Shown here in pieces: positions 1 through 7,842 of a stretch of 40,993 nt of DNA; position 1 is the stretch's first letter, and every line of letters begins with the position of its first letter. The notes beneath the pieces are model-generated. The model saw nothing but the letters and a program-made list of their open reading frames with translations. It ran no database searches and was not told where the DNA came from. Source of the stretch: Silicimonas sp. (GTDB lineage Bacteria; Pseudomonadota; Alphaproteobacteria; Rhodobacterales; Rhodobacteraceae). A program made the translations under genes and the position numbers. The DNA lies in NCBI GenBank assembly GCA_022826385.1, contig JAJDUZ010000068.1, positions 1-40,993 of the forward strand, written 5' to 3'.

Positions 1-200
1 CAAACTACGCCGCAGTTGACCGCCATTGAGCGTTGGTGCCGGATTCTTGGTCGCGCACTCGCAAAATTCCTACATGGCCGGAACCCAAAGCCACCTCCCA
101 GTGTATTGCCAGCCTGCTGACACGCCAAAACCACACAACCAAAACATGAATACACCCGCTGAAATTGGCAGGGAAAAAATTCAACTGCGGAATTTAGGTT
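1..200. other. AT-richer edge region, no gene recognised
   Basis: This stretch is visibly richer in A and T than the rest of the window, especially 120-200, and none of the short open frames has a recognisable protein or GC-biased third positions. It abuts the abrupt 5' end of a broken GntR gene at about 198-201, so it may be unrelated DNA joined there by a deletion or insertion. No transposase or terminal inverted repeat could be made out. Confidence 0.4.
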
Positions 201-470
201 CACAAGCTTCTGAGTGAAATCGCGAAAGCGGATTACGCGTTTGAAGTCATCATGGCCGAGAAGTCGAAGGTCGACCGCTTGTGTATGTTGAGCCTGTCGA
301 AAGAGGATCGGATGCCCGAACTTGTGATAGATCACGAAGAGATTGCCGAGGCGGTGAAGGCCGGGGACGCCGAGCGTGCCATTGCCGCTGGCATGATCCA
401 TCTCGGGCGTCTCGACGAAACGATTGCCCGGATCTCCGAGACCAACGCAAACTATTTCGAACCGGCTTAA
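201..470 (+). pseudogene. 3' remnant of an FCD-domain GntR family regulator gene
   Basis: The frame reads HKLLSEIAKADYAFEVI..., then VDRLCMLSL, IDHEEIAEAV and HLGRLDETIARI, ending NYFEPA. This matches, segment by segment, the second half of the intact regulator at 1831-2568 (HKLICEF, VDRLCVLSL, LQDHEAILKAL, HLARLDATIVEI, AAYFE). The similarity starts exactly at the FCD metal-binding HKL, and an in-frame TAG lies at 195-197 immediately before it. The whole winged-helix DNA-binding domain and the first half of FCD are missing. A start at 252 could yield a 72-residue peptide, but it would lack most metal ligands and any DNA-binding part. Divergence from the intact copy is large, so it is an old paralogue or a different regulator rather than a recent duplicate. 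It probably once controlled the MATE gene that follows. Confidence 0.8.
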
Positions 471-476
471 GCCGGT
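461..476. repeat. 16-bp perfect palindrome over remnant stop / MATE start
   Basis: The 16 bases accggcttaagccggt are a perfect palindrome. They contain the TAA stop of the regulator remnant (468-470) and run into the GTG start of the MATE gene (475-477). In RNA they would pair only with almost no loop, so a protein-binding site or a restriction-type palindrome is as likely as a hairpin. Confidence 0.5.
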
Positions 477-1827
477 GAGCGTCGACACTGCGCCGGGCGC
501 AGGACAGGTCTTCCGGCTGGCTTGGCCAATGACGCTGAAGGCGATCTTCCTGCACGGGATCATCGTGATTGACGGCTACCTCGTCTCTCCATTGGGAGAG
601 ACGGCGCTTGCGGCCATGGGATTGGCGGCGGCGCTTGGGGGCATGGTGCTTGGCGTGATCTTCGCCTTCGCACATGCCATGCAAATCCGCGCTGCGCAGG
701 CCTTCGGGTCAGAAGACCCGGTGTTCCGGAAGTCGGTGCTGGCCTCCGGTCTGGTGGTAAGCGGGGCGATTGGCGTTTTCGGTGTCGCCGCGATCCTTGG
801 TCTGGGGCGTCCGGCGCTGAGGGCTTTGGCCCCGAGTGACGCCGTCGCGTCAGACGCTTGGTCTTATCTTACGGTCTTCACACTGGTTGTCCTGTTCGAG
901 GCGGTCGGTCAAAGCCTGTCGAGCTATTTCAACGGCTGCGGTCGCACCCGTATTCCCCTGTATGGCTATTGCCTGTCGGTGCCGGTCAACGTGGGCTCAA
1001 GCCTTGCGCTGATCCATGGGTTGGGCGGTTTGCCGGCATTCGGCGTCACTGGTGCTGCGATGGGCAGCGCGCTGGGCGCGTTTGTTCAGGTCGCGTTCTT
1101 CCTCTGGCACCTGCATCGCAGCGACGGCGCGCTGCGCCGGGTGGCAGGCTGGCGGCAGGGCAGCTTTGGCGGGGCACTAAGGCGCCATATCGAGTTTTCG
1201 ATGCCGATTGCAGCCACGTTCATCAGTGCCACGCTCGCAACCCATGTCTGCACTTTGATCTATGCGCGCATGACGCTGACCGACTTTGCGGCCATGACCC
1301 TGATCGCGCCCTGGAACATGGTCGCGGGGCAAATCAGCATGCAGTGGACACAAGCGACCGGCATCCTCGTGGCGCAACTTCTGGGACAACGCGCGTCTGA
1401 ATCGGTGCTGGACCGGTTCCTTGCGGCCGCTTGGCGCGGGGCCTTTGTCACCGCGGGTGTCGTGTCAGTGGTGTTTGTCGTGCTGTGCCTATCGGTCGAT
1501 TGGCTCTATGCCGACCTTGCGCCCGAGACGCGGGCAACGCTTTTCGGGTTCCTGCCGATCCTTGTTCTGGCCTCCTTCCCACGCGCGACGAATGCCATCT
1601 GCGGCAACACGCTCAGGGCCAGTGGTGACACGATTTACGTAATGAAGATTTTCCTCTGGTCGCAATGGGCGTTTCGCGTGCCCGCAACGGCCGTGTTGAT
1701 CCTTGTGCTGAACGTCCCCGCCTTCTGGGTGCTGTCGCTGATCGTGATCGAGGAAGCGCTAAAGTTCGCGCCGTTCCACCTTCGGCTCTGGCGCGGGGAT
1801 TGGAAGCGGGCAGTTGTGGCCGAGTGA
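475..1827 (+). CDS. MATE family efflux transporter
   Basis: A 450-residue very hydrophobic protein with about twelve membrane segments in two similar halves, the usual length and layout of MATE (NorM/DinF-like) exporters, which expel cationic drugs or metabolites in exchange for Na+ or H+. Family-like features include the early WPM segment near residue 19, the ETALAAMGLAAALG stretch in TM2 and the mid-protein SMPIAATFISATLATHV segment that starts the second half. The open frame extends upstream to a TTG at 424, but that start would lie inside the GntR remnant; GTG 475 begins directly after it and gives a normal MATE N-terminus. No strong ribosome-binding site is visible. It ends 3 bp from the convergent GntR gene. 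Its substrate cannot be told from sequence. Confidence 0.85.
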   Translation: MSVDTAPGAGQVFRLAWPMTLKAIFLHGIIVIDGYLVSPLGETALAAMGLAAALGGMVLGVIFAFAHAMQIRAAQAFGSEDPVFRKSVLASGLVVSGAIGVFGVAAILGLGRPALRALAPSDAVASDAWSYLTVFTLVVLFEAVGQSLSSYFNGCGRTRIPLYGYCLSVPVNVGSSLALIHGLGGLPAFGVTGAAMGSALGAFVQVAFFLWHLHRSDGALRRVAGWRQGSFGGALRRHIEFSMPIAATFISATLATHVCTLIYARMTLTDFAAMTLIAPWNMVAGQISMQWTQATGILVAQLLGQRASESVLDRFLAAAWRGAFVTAGVVSVVFVVLCLSVDWLYADLAPETRATLFGFLPILVLASFPRATNAICGNTLRASGDTIYVMKIFLWSQWAFRVPATAVLILVLNVPAFWVLSLIVIEEALKFAPFHLRLWRGDWKRAVVAE

Positions 1828-1830
1828 AGG

Positions 1831-2568
1831 TCACTCGAAATAGGCGGCGTGCTTCTCGTGGATTTCGACGATGGTCGCGTCAAGCCGGGCCAGGTGCCGT
1901 TCGGTGGCCGCGCGGGCTTCTTGGACCGACCCTTCCGACAGCGCCTTCAGGATGGCTTCATGGTCTTGTAGAACGGCGGTCACCTCGGCCGCGTCGCGCA
2001 AGCTGAGCACGCACAGGCGATCCACCGCACGTTTGCAGTCCTGTATCGTCTCGAAGGCCAGCGGATAGCCAGAGAACTCACAGATCAGTTTGTGAAAGTC
2101 GTAATCAAGTTCGTGGAACCGGCTGGTTTCACCAGACGCAATGGCCGCCTGTTGCCGTTCGATCTGATGCGACAGGGCGGTGGTGTGGTCCGCCGTCCAT
2201 GATGTTGCGGCACGGGTGATGACTTCCAGTTCGACCGCCAGTCGCACGAAACGCGCGTTCTGAATCGCGGGCATCGAGAAGCCGCGCACCTCGGTCGCGC
2301 GTTGCGGGCGGATCAGCAGCAACCCCAGATTGCCCAGCCGATTGAAAGCATCCCGAACCGGTTGCCGGGACACGCCCATTTTCGCCGCGATCTCGGCCTC
2401 GGAAATTCGGCTTCCGGGCAGCAACCGCAAGCTCGCAATCTCGTCATACAACTGGTCGAACACGATGTCGGTGGTTGTCCGTGGAATCATCGCATCGGCG
2501 ATCTTCTGCATAGTCTTCTCCGTCTGTCGGCCCTTCGCCGGGCCGACCATCACTTTCCGTGACGTCAT
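1831..2568 (-). CDS. GntR/FadR family regulator with FCD domain
   Basis: A 245-residue regulator. Residues ~30-100 form the GntR winged helix (VFDQLYDEIASLRLLPGSRI, then the recognition helix region MGVSRQPVRDAFNRL) and ~105-240 the all-helical FCD ligand domain. The FCD metal-binding pattern is intact: D-x3-H in DYDFHKL, then the histidines of LQDHEAIL and TERHLARL. Such FCD regulators usually repress transport and catabolic genes for organic acids or sugar acids and are released by the substrate or a metal-bound ligand. It is divergent from the TRAP operon at 2812, its probable target. The start could also be ATG 2511, which has a good GGAG ribosome-binding site; 2568 has AGGA about 9 bases upstream. 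Fold certain, ligand unknown. Confidence 0.88.
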   Translation of the reverse strand: MTSRKVMVGPAKGRQTEKTMQKIADAMIPRTTTDIVFDQLYDEIASLRLLPGSRISEAEIAAKMGVSRQPVRDAFNRLGNLGLLLIRPQRATEVRGFSMPAIQNARFVRLAVELEVITRAATSWTADHTTALSHQIERQQAAIASGETSRFHELDYDFHKLICEFSGYPLAFETIQDCKRAVDRLCVLSLRDAAEVTAVLQDHEAILKALSEGSVQEARAATERHLARLDATIVEIHEKHAAYFE

Positions 2569-2629
2569 TGCCCGATTTCCTCAGGATCTTCCACCTTTCT
2601 TGATGATTTTTGGGGCTTTGAATTGGCGC

Positions 2630-2659
2630 TTGACTAACTGGGATACTAGTAACACACTA
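2630..2659 (+). promoter_or_regulatory. Candidate promoter/operator of the TRAP operon
   Basis: In the 243-bp gap between the divergent gntR and dctP genes, a TTGACT box (2630-2635) is followed by two overlapping symmetrical elements: tactagta (2644-2651) and the inverted repeat TAGT-aacac-ACTA (2647-2659). Short AT-rich palindromes of this kind next to the regulator are typical operators for FCD-type GntR proteins. The match to a -10 box is poor, and a leader of about 150 bases would separate it from dctP. Binding is inferred. Confidence 0.4.
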
Positions 2660-2811
2660 TGAGTCGAGCGCTGTGTGACGCCTCATTTCACGACCTGATC
2701 GGTCAGAGGACAGGGGCCCATGCAGCGCGAAGAGACATGGAAAGGCGGCGTTTTCGAACTGCAATGCTTCGGAGTTATTCGTCGCTGTATCAATATCTTA
2801 GGGAGGTAACT

Positions 2812-3792
2812 ATGTATCAGAAACTCTGCAAATCACTGTTGACCGCCGCTGCTGCGGCAACACTCATGGCTGGTGCAGCTTCGGCCGAGACATGGCGCGC
2901 GTGGAACATCCACAACGACGGTCATCCGAACACGGCGGCGATGGATCGCTTTGCCGAGCTTATCGACAGCGCGACGGGCGGCGAGATCAAAATGGAAGTG
3001 TTCCATGGTGGCGTCCTGGGCTCGCAGCCCGACGCGATCGAGCAAGTGCGCATCGGTGCAATCGAGATCGGCAACTTCAACCTTGGTCCCATCGGTCCGA
3101 TGGTGAAGGAAGCCAACCTGGTGTCGCTGCCGTTCATCTTCAAAAGCGTCCCGCATATGTTCCGCGTGCTGGAAGGCGAGGGCGGTGACATCATCGCATC
3201 GGCTATGGGCGACGCGGGCATCCTGCCGCTGGCCTGGATCGACGCCGGCGCGCGCTCGTTCTATGCGCAGAAGCCGATCAACACGCCCGAGGACGTGGCC
3301 GGCCTGAAGATCCGCGTGATGAACAACGATCTTTATACGGCGATGATCTCGGCCATGGGCGGCAACCCGTCCCCGATGGCCTTCTCGGAAGTGCAACAGG
3401 CGCTGAAGACCGGCGTTGTTGACGGGGCCGAAAACAACTTCCCCTCGTTCAAGAGCGTTGGTCACTTCGAAGTCACGACCAACTACTCGCTCAGCGAACA
3501 CCTGATCATCCCGGAATGCATCTGCGTGAACACAGCAAAATTCAATGCGCTGTCGCCGGAACTGCAAGAGGCGGTGCGCGGTGCTGCGGAAGAAGCAGCG
3601 CTTTACCAGCGCGAGCTTTGGGCGGTTCAGTCGGATCAAGCGCGCAAGGACGTTGAAGCTGCGGGTATCGTGGTGAACGAGATCGAGAACAAGCTGCCTT
3701 TCCAGGAAGCTATGGCGGTCGTTTACGCCGACTACCTGGAGGCCAACCCGGACATGCGGGCTTTGGTCGAGATCGCTCAATCGACCGAATGA
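2812..3792 (+). CDS. dctP: TRAP transporter solute-binding protein DctP
   Basis: A 326-residue periplasmic binding protein that delivers a carboxylate-type ligand to the DctQM membrane complex. It begins with a classical signal peptide (MYQKLCKSLLTAAAAATL, cleavage probably at ASA|ETWRAW). Family features include the mid-protein GLKIRVMNN segment, whose arginine normally pairs with the ligand carboxylate, followed by FSEVQQALKTGVVDGAEN. ATG 2812 is chosen because a strong GGGAGGT ribosome-binding site lies just upstream and the signal peptide starts there; the frame is open further upstream but that stretch is not protein-like. dctQ and dctM follow. The divergent FCD GntR suggests induction by the substrate, perhaps a sugar acid or hydroxy acid, but the ligand cannot be read from sequence. 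Confidence 0.92.
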   Translation: MYQKLCKSLLTAAAAATLMAGAASAETWRAWNIHNDGHPNTAAMDRFAELIDSATGGEIKMEVFHGGVLGSQPDAIEQVRIGAIEIGNFNLGPIGPMVKEANLVSLPFIFKSVPHMFRVLEGEGGDIIASAMGDAGILPLAWIDAGARSFYAQKPINTPEDVAGLKIRVMNNDLYTAMISAMGGNPSPMAFSEVQQALKTGVVDGAENNFPSFKSVGHFEVTTNYSLSEHLIIPECICVNTAKFNALSPELQEAVRGAAEEAALYQRELWAVQSDQARKDVEAAGIVVNEIENKLPFQEAMAVVYADYLEANPDMRALVEIAQSTE

Positions 3793-3817
3793 AGGCAATT
3801 GCCTGAAACGCATGGGG

Positions 3818-3854
3818 ATCGCCCGGCCCGGGATGTGCTGTGGGGCCGGGCGAT
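3818..3854 (+). terminator. Strong hairpin between dctP and dctQ
   Basis: A perfect 12-bp GC-rich stem (atcgcccggccc at 3818-3829 paired with gggccgggcgat at 3843-3854) and a 13-base loop lie in the dctP-dctQ gap, with no U-tract behind. Its position suggests it protects the upstream dctP message or partly blocks readthrough, giving more binding protein than membrane subunits. The stem is seen directly; the role is inferred. Confidence 0.7.
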
Positions 3855-3877
3855 TTCGAATTGAAAGGGGAGGGGAC

Positions 3878-4411
3878 ATGGACAACCGGGACACAGAACC
3901 CGCAGCCCTGCGTCTGATGGATCGCTTGTTCGATCTTCTGTCGCGGGCCTGTTTCTTGCTGGCGGGCATCGCCCTTGTCGTCATGACGGCGATCTTCGCC
4001 TGGCTTGTCTTCGGACGTTATGTGCTGAACGACACGCCGACCTGGGTTGAACAGGTCTCTCTCCTGCTGGTCATGGTCATCGCGTTTCTGGGCGCCGCTG
4101 CTGGCGTGAAAGAGAACACGCATCTGTCCGTGGTGATCTTCCGGTCGATGGTGCCAAGCTGGCTGCGGACCATCTTCGTCATTGTCTCGGACCTGCTGAT
4201 GGCCGTCTTCGGAGCAATGATGTTCTGGTACGGCTGGGAACTGACCGCATTCAAATGGAAGACGCTGATCCCGTTGATCCAATGGTCCGAAGGATTGCGG
4301 TCGCTTCCGCTGACGATCTGCGGCGCGCTTCTGTTCCTGTTTTCGGTCGGTCACCTGATCCGGCTATTCCTTGGCCGGGACACCCGCCAAGACAGCATCG
4401 AGCAAGGGTAA
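3878..4411 (+). CDS. dctQ: TRAP transporter small permease DctQ
   Basis: A 177-residue protein with four membrane segments (residues ~24-45, 60-80, 97-120, 138-160), the standard DctQ layout. It carries the family-type FGRYVLNDTPTWVEQVSLLL stretch after TM1, where the conserved tryptophan-glutamate (WVEQ) begins TM2. DctQ forms the membrane complex with DctM and helps dock DctP. The ATG at 3878 has a purine-rich AGGGGAGGGG ribosome-binding site; an upstream in-frame ATG at 3812 would place the start before the dctP-dctQ hairpin and is rejected. It sits 3 bp upstream of dctM. Confidence 0.92.
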   Translation: MDNRDTEPAALRLMDRLFDLLSRACFLLAGIALVVMTAIFAWLVFGRYVLNDTPTWVEQVSLLLVMVIAFLGAAAGVKENTHLSVVIFRSMVPSWLRTIFVIVSDLLMAVFGAMMFWYGWELTAFKWKTLIPLIQWSEGLRSLPLTICGALLFLFSVGHLIRLFLGRDTRQDSIEQG

Positions 4412-4414
4412 GAC

Positions 4415-5698
4415 ATGGGACTGGCACTGCTTCTGGGCGTCTTCGCGCTTTGCGTCGTCATCGGCACACCGGTGGCCTTTGCGCTGGGGATCGCGGCCCT
4501 CTCGGCCTTCTGGTTCGAAGGGCTTCCGCTGTTCGTCGGGTTCCAGCGGATCGTCTCGGGCATCAACGTCTTTTCGCTGATGGCGATCCCTTTCTTCATC
4601 TTCGCAGGCGAGTTGATGTTCCACGGCGGCATCGCGATGCGGCTGGTGCGCTTTGCGCAATCGGCCGTTGGCGCCGTGCGTGGCGGCCTTGGCGTGGTGA
4701 ACGTGTTTTCGTCAATGCTCTTCGGTGGCATCTCGGGGTCGGCGATTGCCGACATTTCGGCGCTGGGTTCGATCCTGGTGCCGGTGATGAAGGACAAGGG
4801 GTATGACGCCGATTATGCCGTCAACGTCACCGTAACGTCCTCGATCGCCGGGATTATCATTCCGCCCAGCCACAACATGATCATCTTTGCGCTCGCAACA
4901 GGGGGCGCGGTGTCCATCTCGAAGCTGTTCCTCGCGGGCGTCGTGCCGGGTGTGCTGATGTGCATCTGTCTGGCGATCACCGCCTATATCGTTGCGGTCA
5001 AGCGCGGCTACGCGGCCGAGAAGTTTCCCGGTTGGACCGTGCTTGCACTGAACTTTGCGGCAGCGATCCCCGGACTTCTGACAGCTGTCATCATCGTCGG
5101 TGGCGTGCTGTCGGGCATCTTCACCGTGACCGAATCCGGTGCGTTTGGTGCGATGTACGCCTTTGTCGTCACGCTCTTCGTCTATCGCTCGATCACGTGG
5201 GAAAAGTTCCGGATCGCGGTGATCAGTTCGGTGCGCACCACCTCGATGGTGATGATCCTGATCGCATGCGCCGGGGCGTTTGCGTATATGCTGACCTTCT
5301 ATCGGGTGCCGACCAAGACGGTCGATCTGCTGACGGGCCTCACAGACAATCCGATCCTCATCCTGCTGTTGATCAACGCTGTCCTGTTGCTGTTGGGGAT
5401 GATCATGGACATGGCCGCGCTGATCCTGATCTGCACGCCCATCTTCCTGCCGGTCATGAATGCGCTGGGGATTGATCCCCTGCAGTTCGGCATGATCCTT
5501 CTGGTGAACCTTGGTCTTGGCCTGTGCACGCCCCCCGTTGGCACCTGCCTGTTCGTCGGATGCGCGGTGGGTAAATTGCCGATCGAGCAGGCGGTGCGCA
5601 CGATCTGGCCGTTCTATCTGGCCATCTTCGTTGCGCTGATGTTGATCACCTTTGTGCCGGCAATCTCGCTGACACTACCGGGCTTGATTGGTCCGTGA
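4415..5698 (+). CDS. dctM: TRAP transporter large permease DctM
   Basis: A 427-residue integral membrane protein of the usual DctM length with about twelve hydrophobic segments and two re-entrant regions. It shows the family pattern MAIPFFIFAGELM early, SSMLFGGISGSAIADISALGSILVP (a DctM signature with the GGISGSA turn) and the C-terminal half GMIMDMAALILICTPIFLPV and NLGLGLCTPPVGTCLF. It is the Na+-driven transport subunit and receives solute from DctP. It is the last gene of the operon; a GC hairpin follows six bases after its stop, facing the convergent chemotaxis operon. Confidence 0.93.
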   Translation: MGLALLLGVFALCVVIGTPVAFALGIAALSAFWFEGLPLFVGFQRIVSGINVFSLMAIPFFIFAGELMFHGGIAMRLVRFAQSAVGAVRGGLGVVNVFSSMLFGGISGSAIADISALGSILVPVMKDKGYDADYAVNVTVTSSIAGIIIPPSHNMIIFALATGGAVSISKLFLAGVVPGVLMCICLAITAYIVAVKRGYAAEKFPGWTVLALNFAAAIPGLLTAVIIVGGVLSGIFTVTESGAFGAMYAFVVTLFVYRSITWEKFRIAVISSVRTTSMVMILIACAGAFAYMLTFYRVPTKTVDLLTGLTDNPILILLLINAVLLLLGMIMDMAALILICTPIFLPVMNALGIDPLQFGMILLVNLGLGLCTPPVGTCLFVGCAVGKLPIEQAVRTIWPFYLAIFVALMLITFVPAISLTLPGLIGP

Positions 5699-5703
5699 GC
5701 TTG

Positions 5704-5724
5704 CGCGGGTGTGGGGCACCCGCG
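5704..5724. terminator. Hairpin between convergent dctM and triple-CheW gene
   Basis: CGCGGGTG-tgggg-CACCCGCG forms a perfect 8-bp stem with a 5-base loop in the 39-bp gap between two converging genes. No T-run follows on either strand, so it may act as a weak bidirectional terminator or a 3'-end processing block. Confidence 0.5.
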
Positions 5725-5737
5725 GCTCATTCGGGCG

Positions 5738-7354
5738 TCAGACAGCGCCCGCTTCAATGCAACGGTCCAACAAGGCGCCAACATTGAGCACCATGACAGG
5801 GTCGCTGTTCGGGCCGTGCGATGAAATGTTCAGGCACCCGGCGACATCTTCAGACACCGTGCGCGTCTGCTCGTCGTGCCTGATCGAGGGCACGTCGATG
5901 AACTGGCCTTTGATCGAGTTCACAATTTCATCGACGGAATCGACAACCATTCCGTACTTCTTGCCGTCTTTCTGGAAGATAAGAACCTTGCCTGCTTTGC
6001 TTTCGGCCTCTGGCAGACCGTAAAGCTTTCTTGGGTCGATCAGGGTGATCAACTCACCACGAAGGTTCAGGATCCCCTCGACAAAGCTCAATGCGTAAGG
6101 CGGTGTCAGAACCTTGTCCGGATAGCTTATGATCTCGCTGACAAACGAGATGTCCAGCGCGAATGTGCGTTCGACGCTGAAGACGATGAACGTGGTGCGG
6201 GTGCCACTCTCGGCCTGCTTGTGCGCGGTTTTCTCGATTGGTTTTTCGGAAGGATAGATTTCCTTGCAAGACAATGCCGCGTCCACGATTGCCGCGTCTT
6301 TCATCAACCGCTCATGGTCAAGGAGGATGACAATTTCACTGCTTTCGTTGATCAGGCAGCCCGCAATGATGTCATGTCTGGGCAAAGCGACATTTGCAAA
6401 TGGCAGAATATCTTTTTCGAAATAGGGGATAATGCTGTCGATCGAGTAGACGAGGAGGGCGACATACCCCTCTTCCAGTTTAAGGATCAGAAGTTTGCGG
6501 TTCACCAACGCGGCCTGCGAGAATTTATGCGGTGCCTCGTTGCCCATCAGTCCCCGGAAATCGATGACCGGCATGGTTCGGCCACGCAGGTTGATGTTGC
6601 CCAGTATGTGACCATGGGCCAATTGCGACTGCTGGATGGTAGGGACTTCGGTGATTTCCTGAACAAACCGCAGATCGAGCGCGCAATAGGTGTGCCCCAG
6701 CTGGAACGAGATACAGTTGACGCGTTTGCCCAGCTTGGTTGCGGTTATTTTCTCGCCCTTCTTGTTCGCCACACGTGGGATGTGTCGGATCTTGAGAAGC
6801 TCGTAGGGGTCCAGCACCTGAACCATCCGCTTGCCGCCGTCGAACTTCAGTACACCCTCGACCACCACATCTTTCACGCCATCCGAATTTGGTGTGAATT
6901 CGATCCGCGTGGCGCCGTCGCTGTTGAGAATGCCGCCGGTATCGTCGAACAGAAGCCCGATGCTCATGTCGCCGTTTTCTATGATCGCGATCTTGCGCAG
7001 ACCGATCTCGACCTGTGTCTCGATTTCAAGAAGGATGCAGAGATCGATCACCGGGATGATCGCGCCGCGCAGGTTGAACAGGCCGGTCATATGCGGCGGT
7101 GACAGCGGAACGGGCGAGTAGGTGTCCGGTTCGTTGACCACTTCCTGAATGACGCTGACGGGCAGAGCGAACTCGGTCCCACCGATCCAGAATGAACCAT
7201 AGATATCCGGCTCGGTCCCACGAACATCGTCCTCTAACTCTAACTCTACCTCTGTCTCTGCTTGTATTGCCGTCAAAGCGTCCTCAGGCGGCGCCGGGTG
7301 TTCGGCGGGCGGTTTGGTCTCAAGCAGTGTTTCGCCAAGTGTTTCCGCTGACAT
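5738..7354 (-). CDS. Triple-CheW-domain chemotaxis coupling protein
   Basis: A 538-residue protein with three complete CheW domains in a row: ~50-190, ~210-355 and ~388-535. Each carries its own NLRG core turn (GLFNLRGAIIPVIDL, GNINLRGRTMPVIDF, GILNLRGELITLIDP). Normal CheW has one such domain (about 160 residues) and joins CheA to receptors in the signalling array. An acidic low-complexity linker (ETEVELELEDD) precedes domain 1. No histidine kinase, receiver or HPt domain is visible. The start at 7354 forms an ATGA overlap with the cheD stop; an upstream ATG at 7408 would lie wholly inside cheD. Being in one operon with a soluble receptor, CheR and CheD, it could act as a scaffold linking several receptor tips or CheA molecules. 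The domain calls are strong; the scaffold role is inferred. Confidence 0.9.
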   Translation of the reverse strand: MSAETLGETLLETKPPAEHPAPPEDALTAIQAETEVELELEDDVRGTEPDIYGSFWIGGTEFALPVSVIQEVVNEPDTYSPVPLSPPHMTGLFNLRGAIIPVIDLCILLEIETQVEIGLRKIAIIENGDMSIGLLFDDTGGILNSDGATRIEFTPNSDGVKDVVVEGVLKFDGGKRMVQVLDPYELLKIRHIPRVANKKGEKITATKLGKRVNCISFQLGHTYCALDLRFVQEITEVPTIQQSQLAHGHILGNINLRGRTMPVIDFRGLMGNEAPHKFSQAALVNRKLLILKLEEGYVALLVYSIDSIIPYFEKDILPFANVALPRHDIIAGCLINESSEIVILLDHERLMKDAAIVDAALSCKEIYPSEKPIEKTAHKQAESGTRTTFIVFSVERTFALDISFVSEIISYPDKVLTPPYALSFVEGILNLRGELITLIDPRKLYGLPEAESKAGKVLIFQKDGKKYGMVVDSVDEIVNSIKGQFIDVPSIRHDEQTRTVSEDVAGCLNISSHGPNSDPVMVLNVGALLDRCIEAGAV

Positions 7355-7842
7355 CAGCTCACTCCCAGTCGAGGTATGGTTGCGATGGAAAAGTCCCCCG
7401 TCGTGCAATCCAGTGTGACGCGTCGCCCATGCTCACCGCCTGTGTCGTCATGCACGATGCGCAGCCGCGCCGCCCGAAGCGCCTGCCGCGCGAAGTCCGC
7501 ATTGAGCGTGCCCACAAGACGCGACGGATCCGTTCCGACAGGCAGGGTCATATTCGCCCCTCCGGCGATGAAGGTGCGGACATCGCGTACCTCGTCCGGC
7601 CCGACATCCATTTGGTCAAGAAGGGTCGCAATAGCCTGATCCACATGGCGGCCGTCGCCCTTTGAAGACGGTTCGGTCGACTTGGCCAGAAGTGCGTGTG
7701 CAAGCCCGCATACACCCTTTTTCGGCGCGATGAACCCCAGCCCGATGCACGAGCCTAGGATGGCATTCAGGGATTGTCCGGCGCGCCCCACCTTCACTTC
7801 GCCAATCTGAACCGGAATGTGCTCGGGCCCGGCTTCGGTCAT
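7354..7842 (-). CDS. cheD: Chemoreceptor glutamine deamidase CheD
   Basis: A 162-residue CheD. The family removes the amide from receptor glutamines, making glutamates that CheR can methylate, and in some bacteria it also partners CheC. Seen here are the catalytic-cysteine turn ILGSCIGLG (Cys32), the histidine of CGLAHALL (His49) and the C-terminal GGEHGRRVTLDCTTG motif. The threonine usually found five or six residues before the cysteine is replaced by Asn26-Ala27 (QSLNAILGSC), which might affect activity. Start and stop overlap cheR and the triple-CheW gene by ATGA, so the three are translationally coupled. Confidence 0.92.
   Translation of the reverse strand: MTEAGPEHIPVQIGEVKVGRAGQSLNAILGSCIGLGFIAPKKGVCGLAHALLAKSTEPSSKGDGRHVDQAIATLLDQMDVGPDEVRDVRTFIAGGANMTLPVGTDPSRLVGTLNADFARQALRAARLRIVHDDTGGEHGRRVTLDCTTGDFSIATIPRLGVS

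Noticed and set aside
1..130. Possible C-terminal end of a minus-strand gene ending near position 6
   Set aside because: The minus strand is open for about 40 codons but shows no recognisable motif, no codon bias and AT-rich context, so it is not called as a gene.
2833..3984. Long minus-strand open frame (383 codons) opposite dctP
   Set aside because: It is an antisense shadow of dctP caused by high-GC codon bias; its product is low complexity, rich in Arg, His and Asp, and fits no family.
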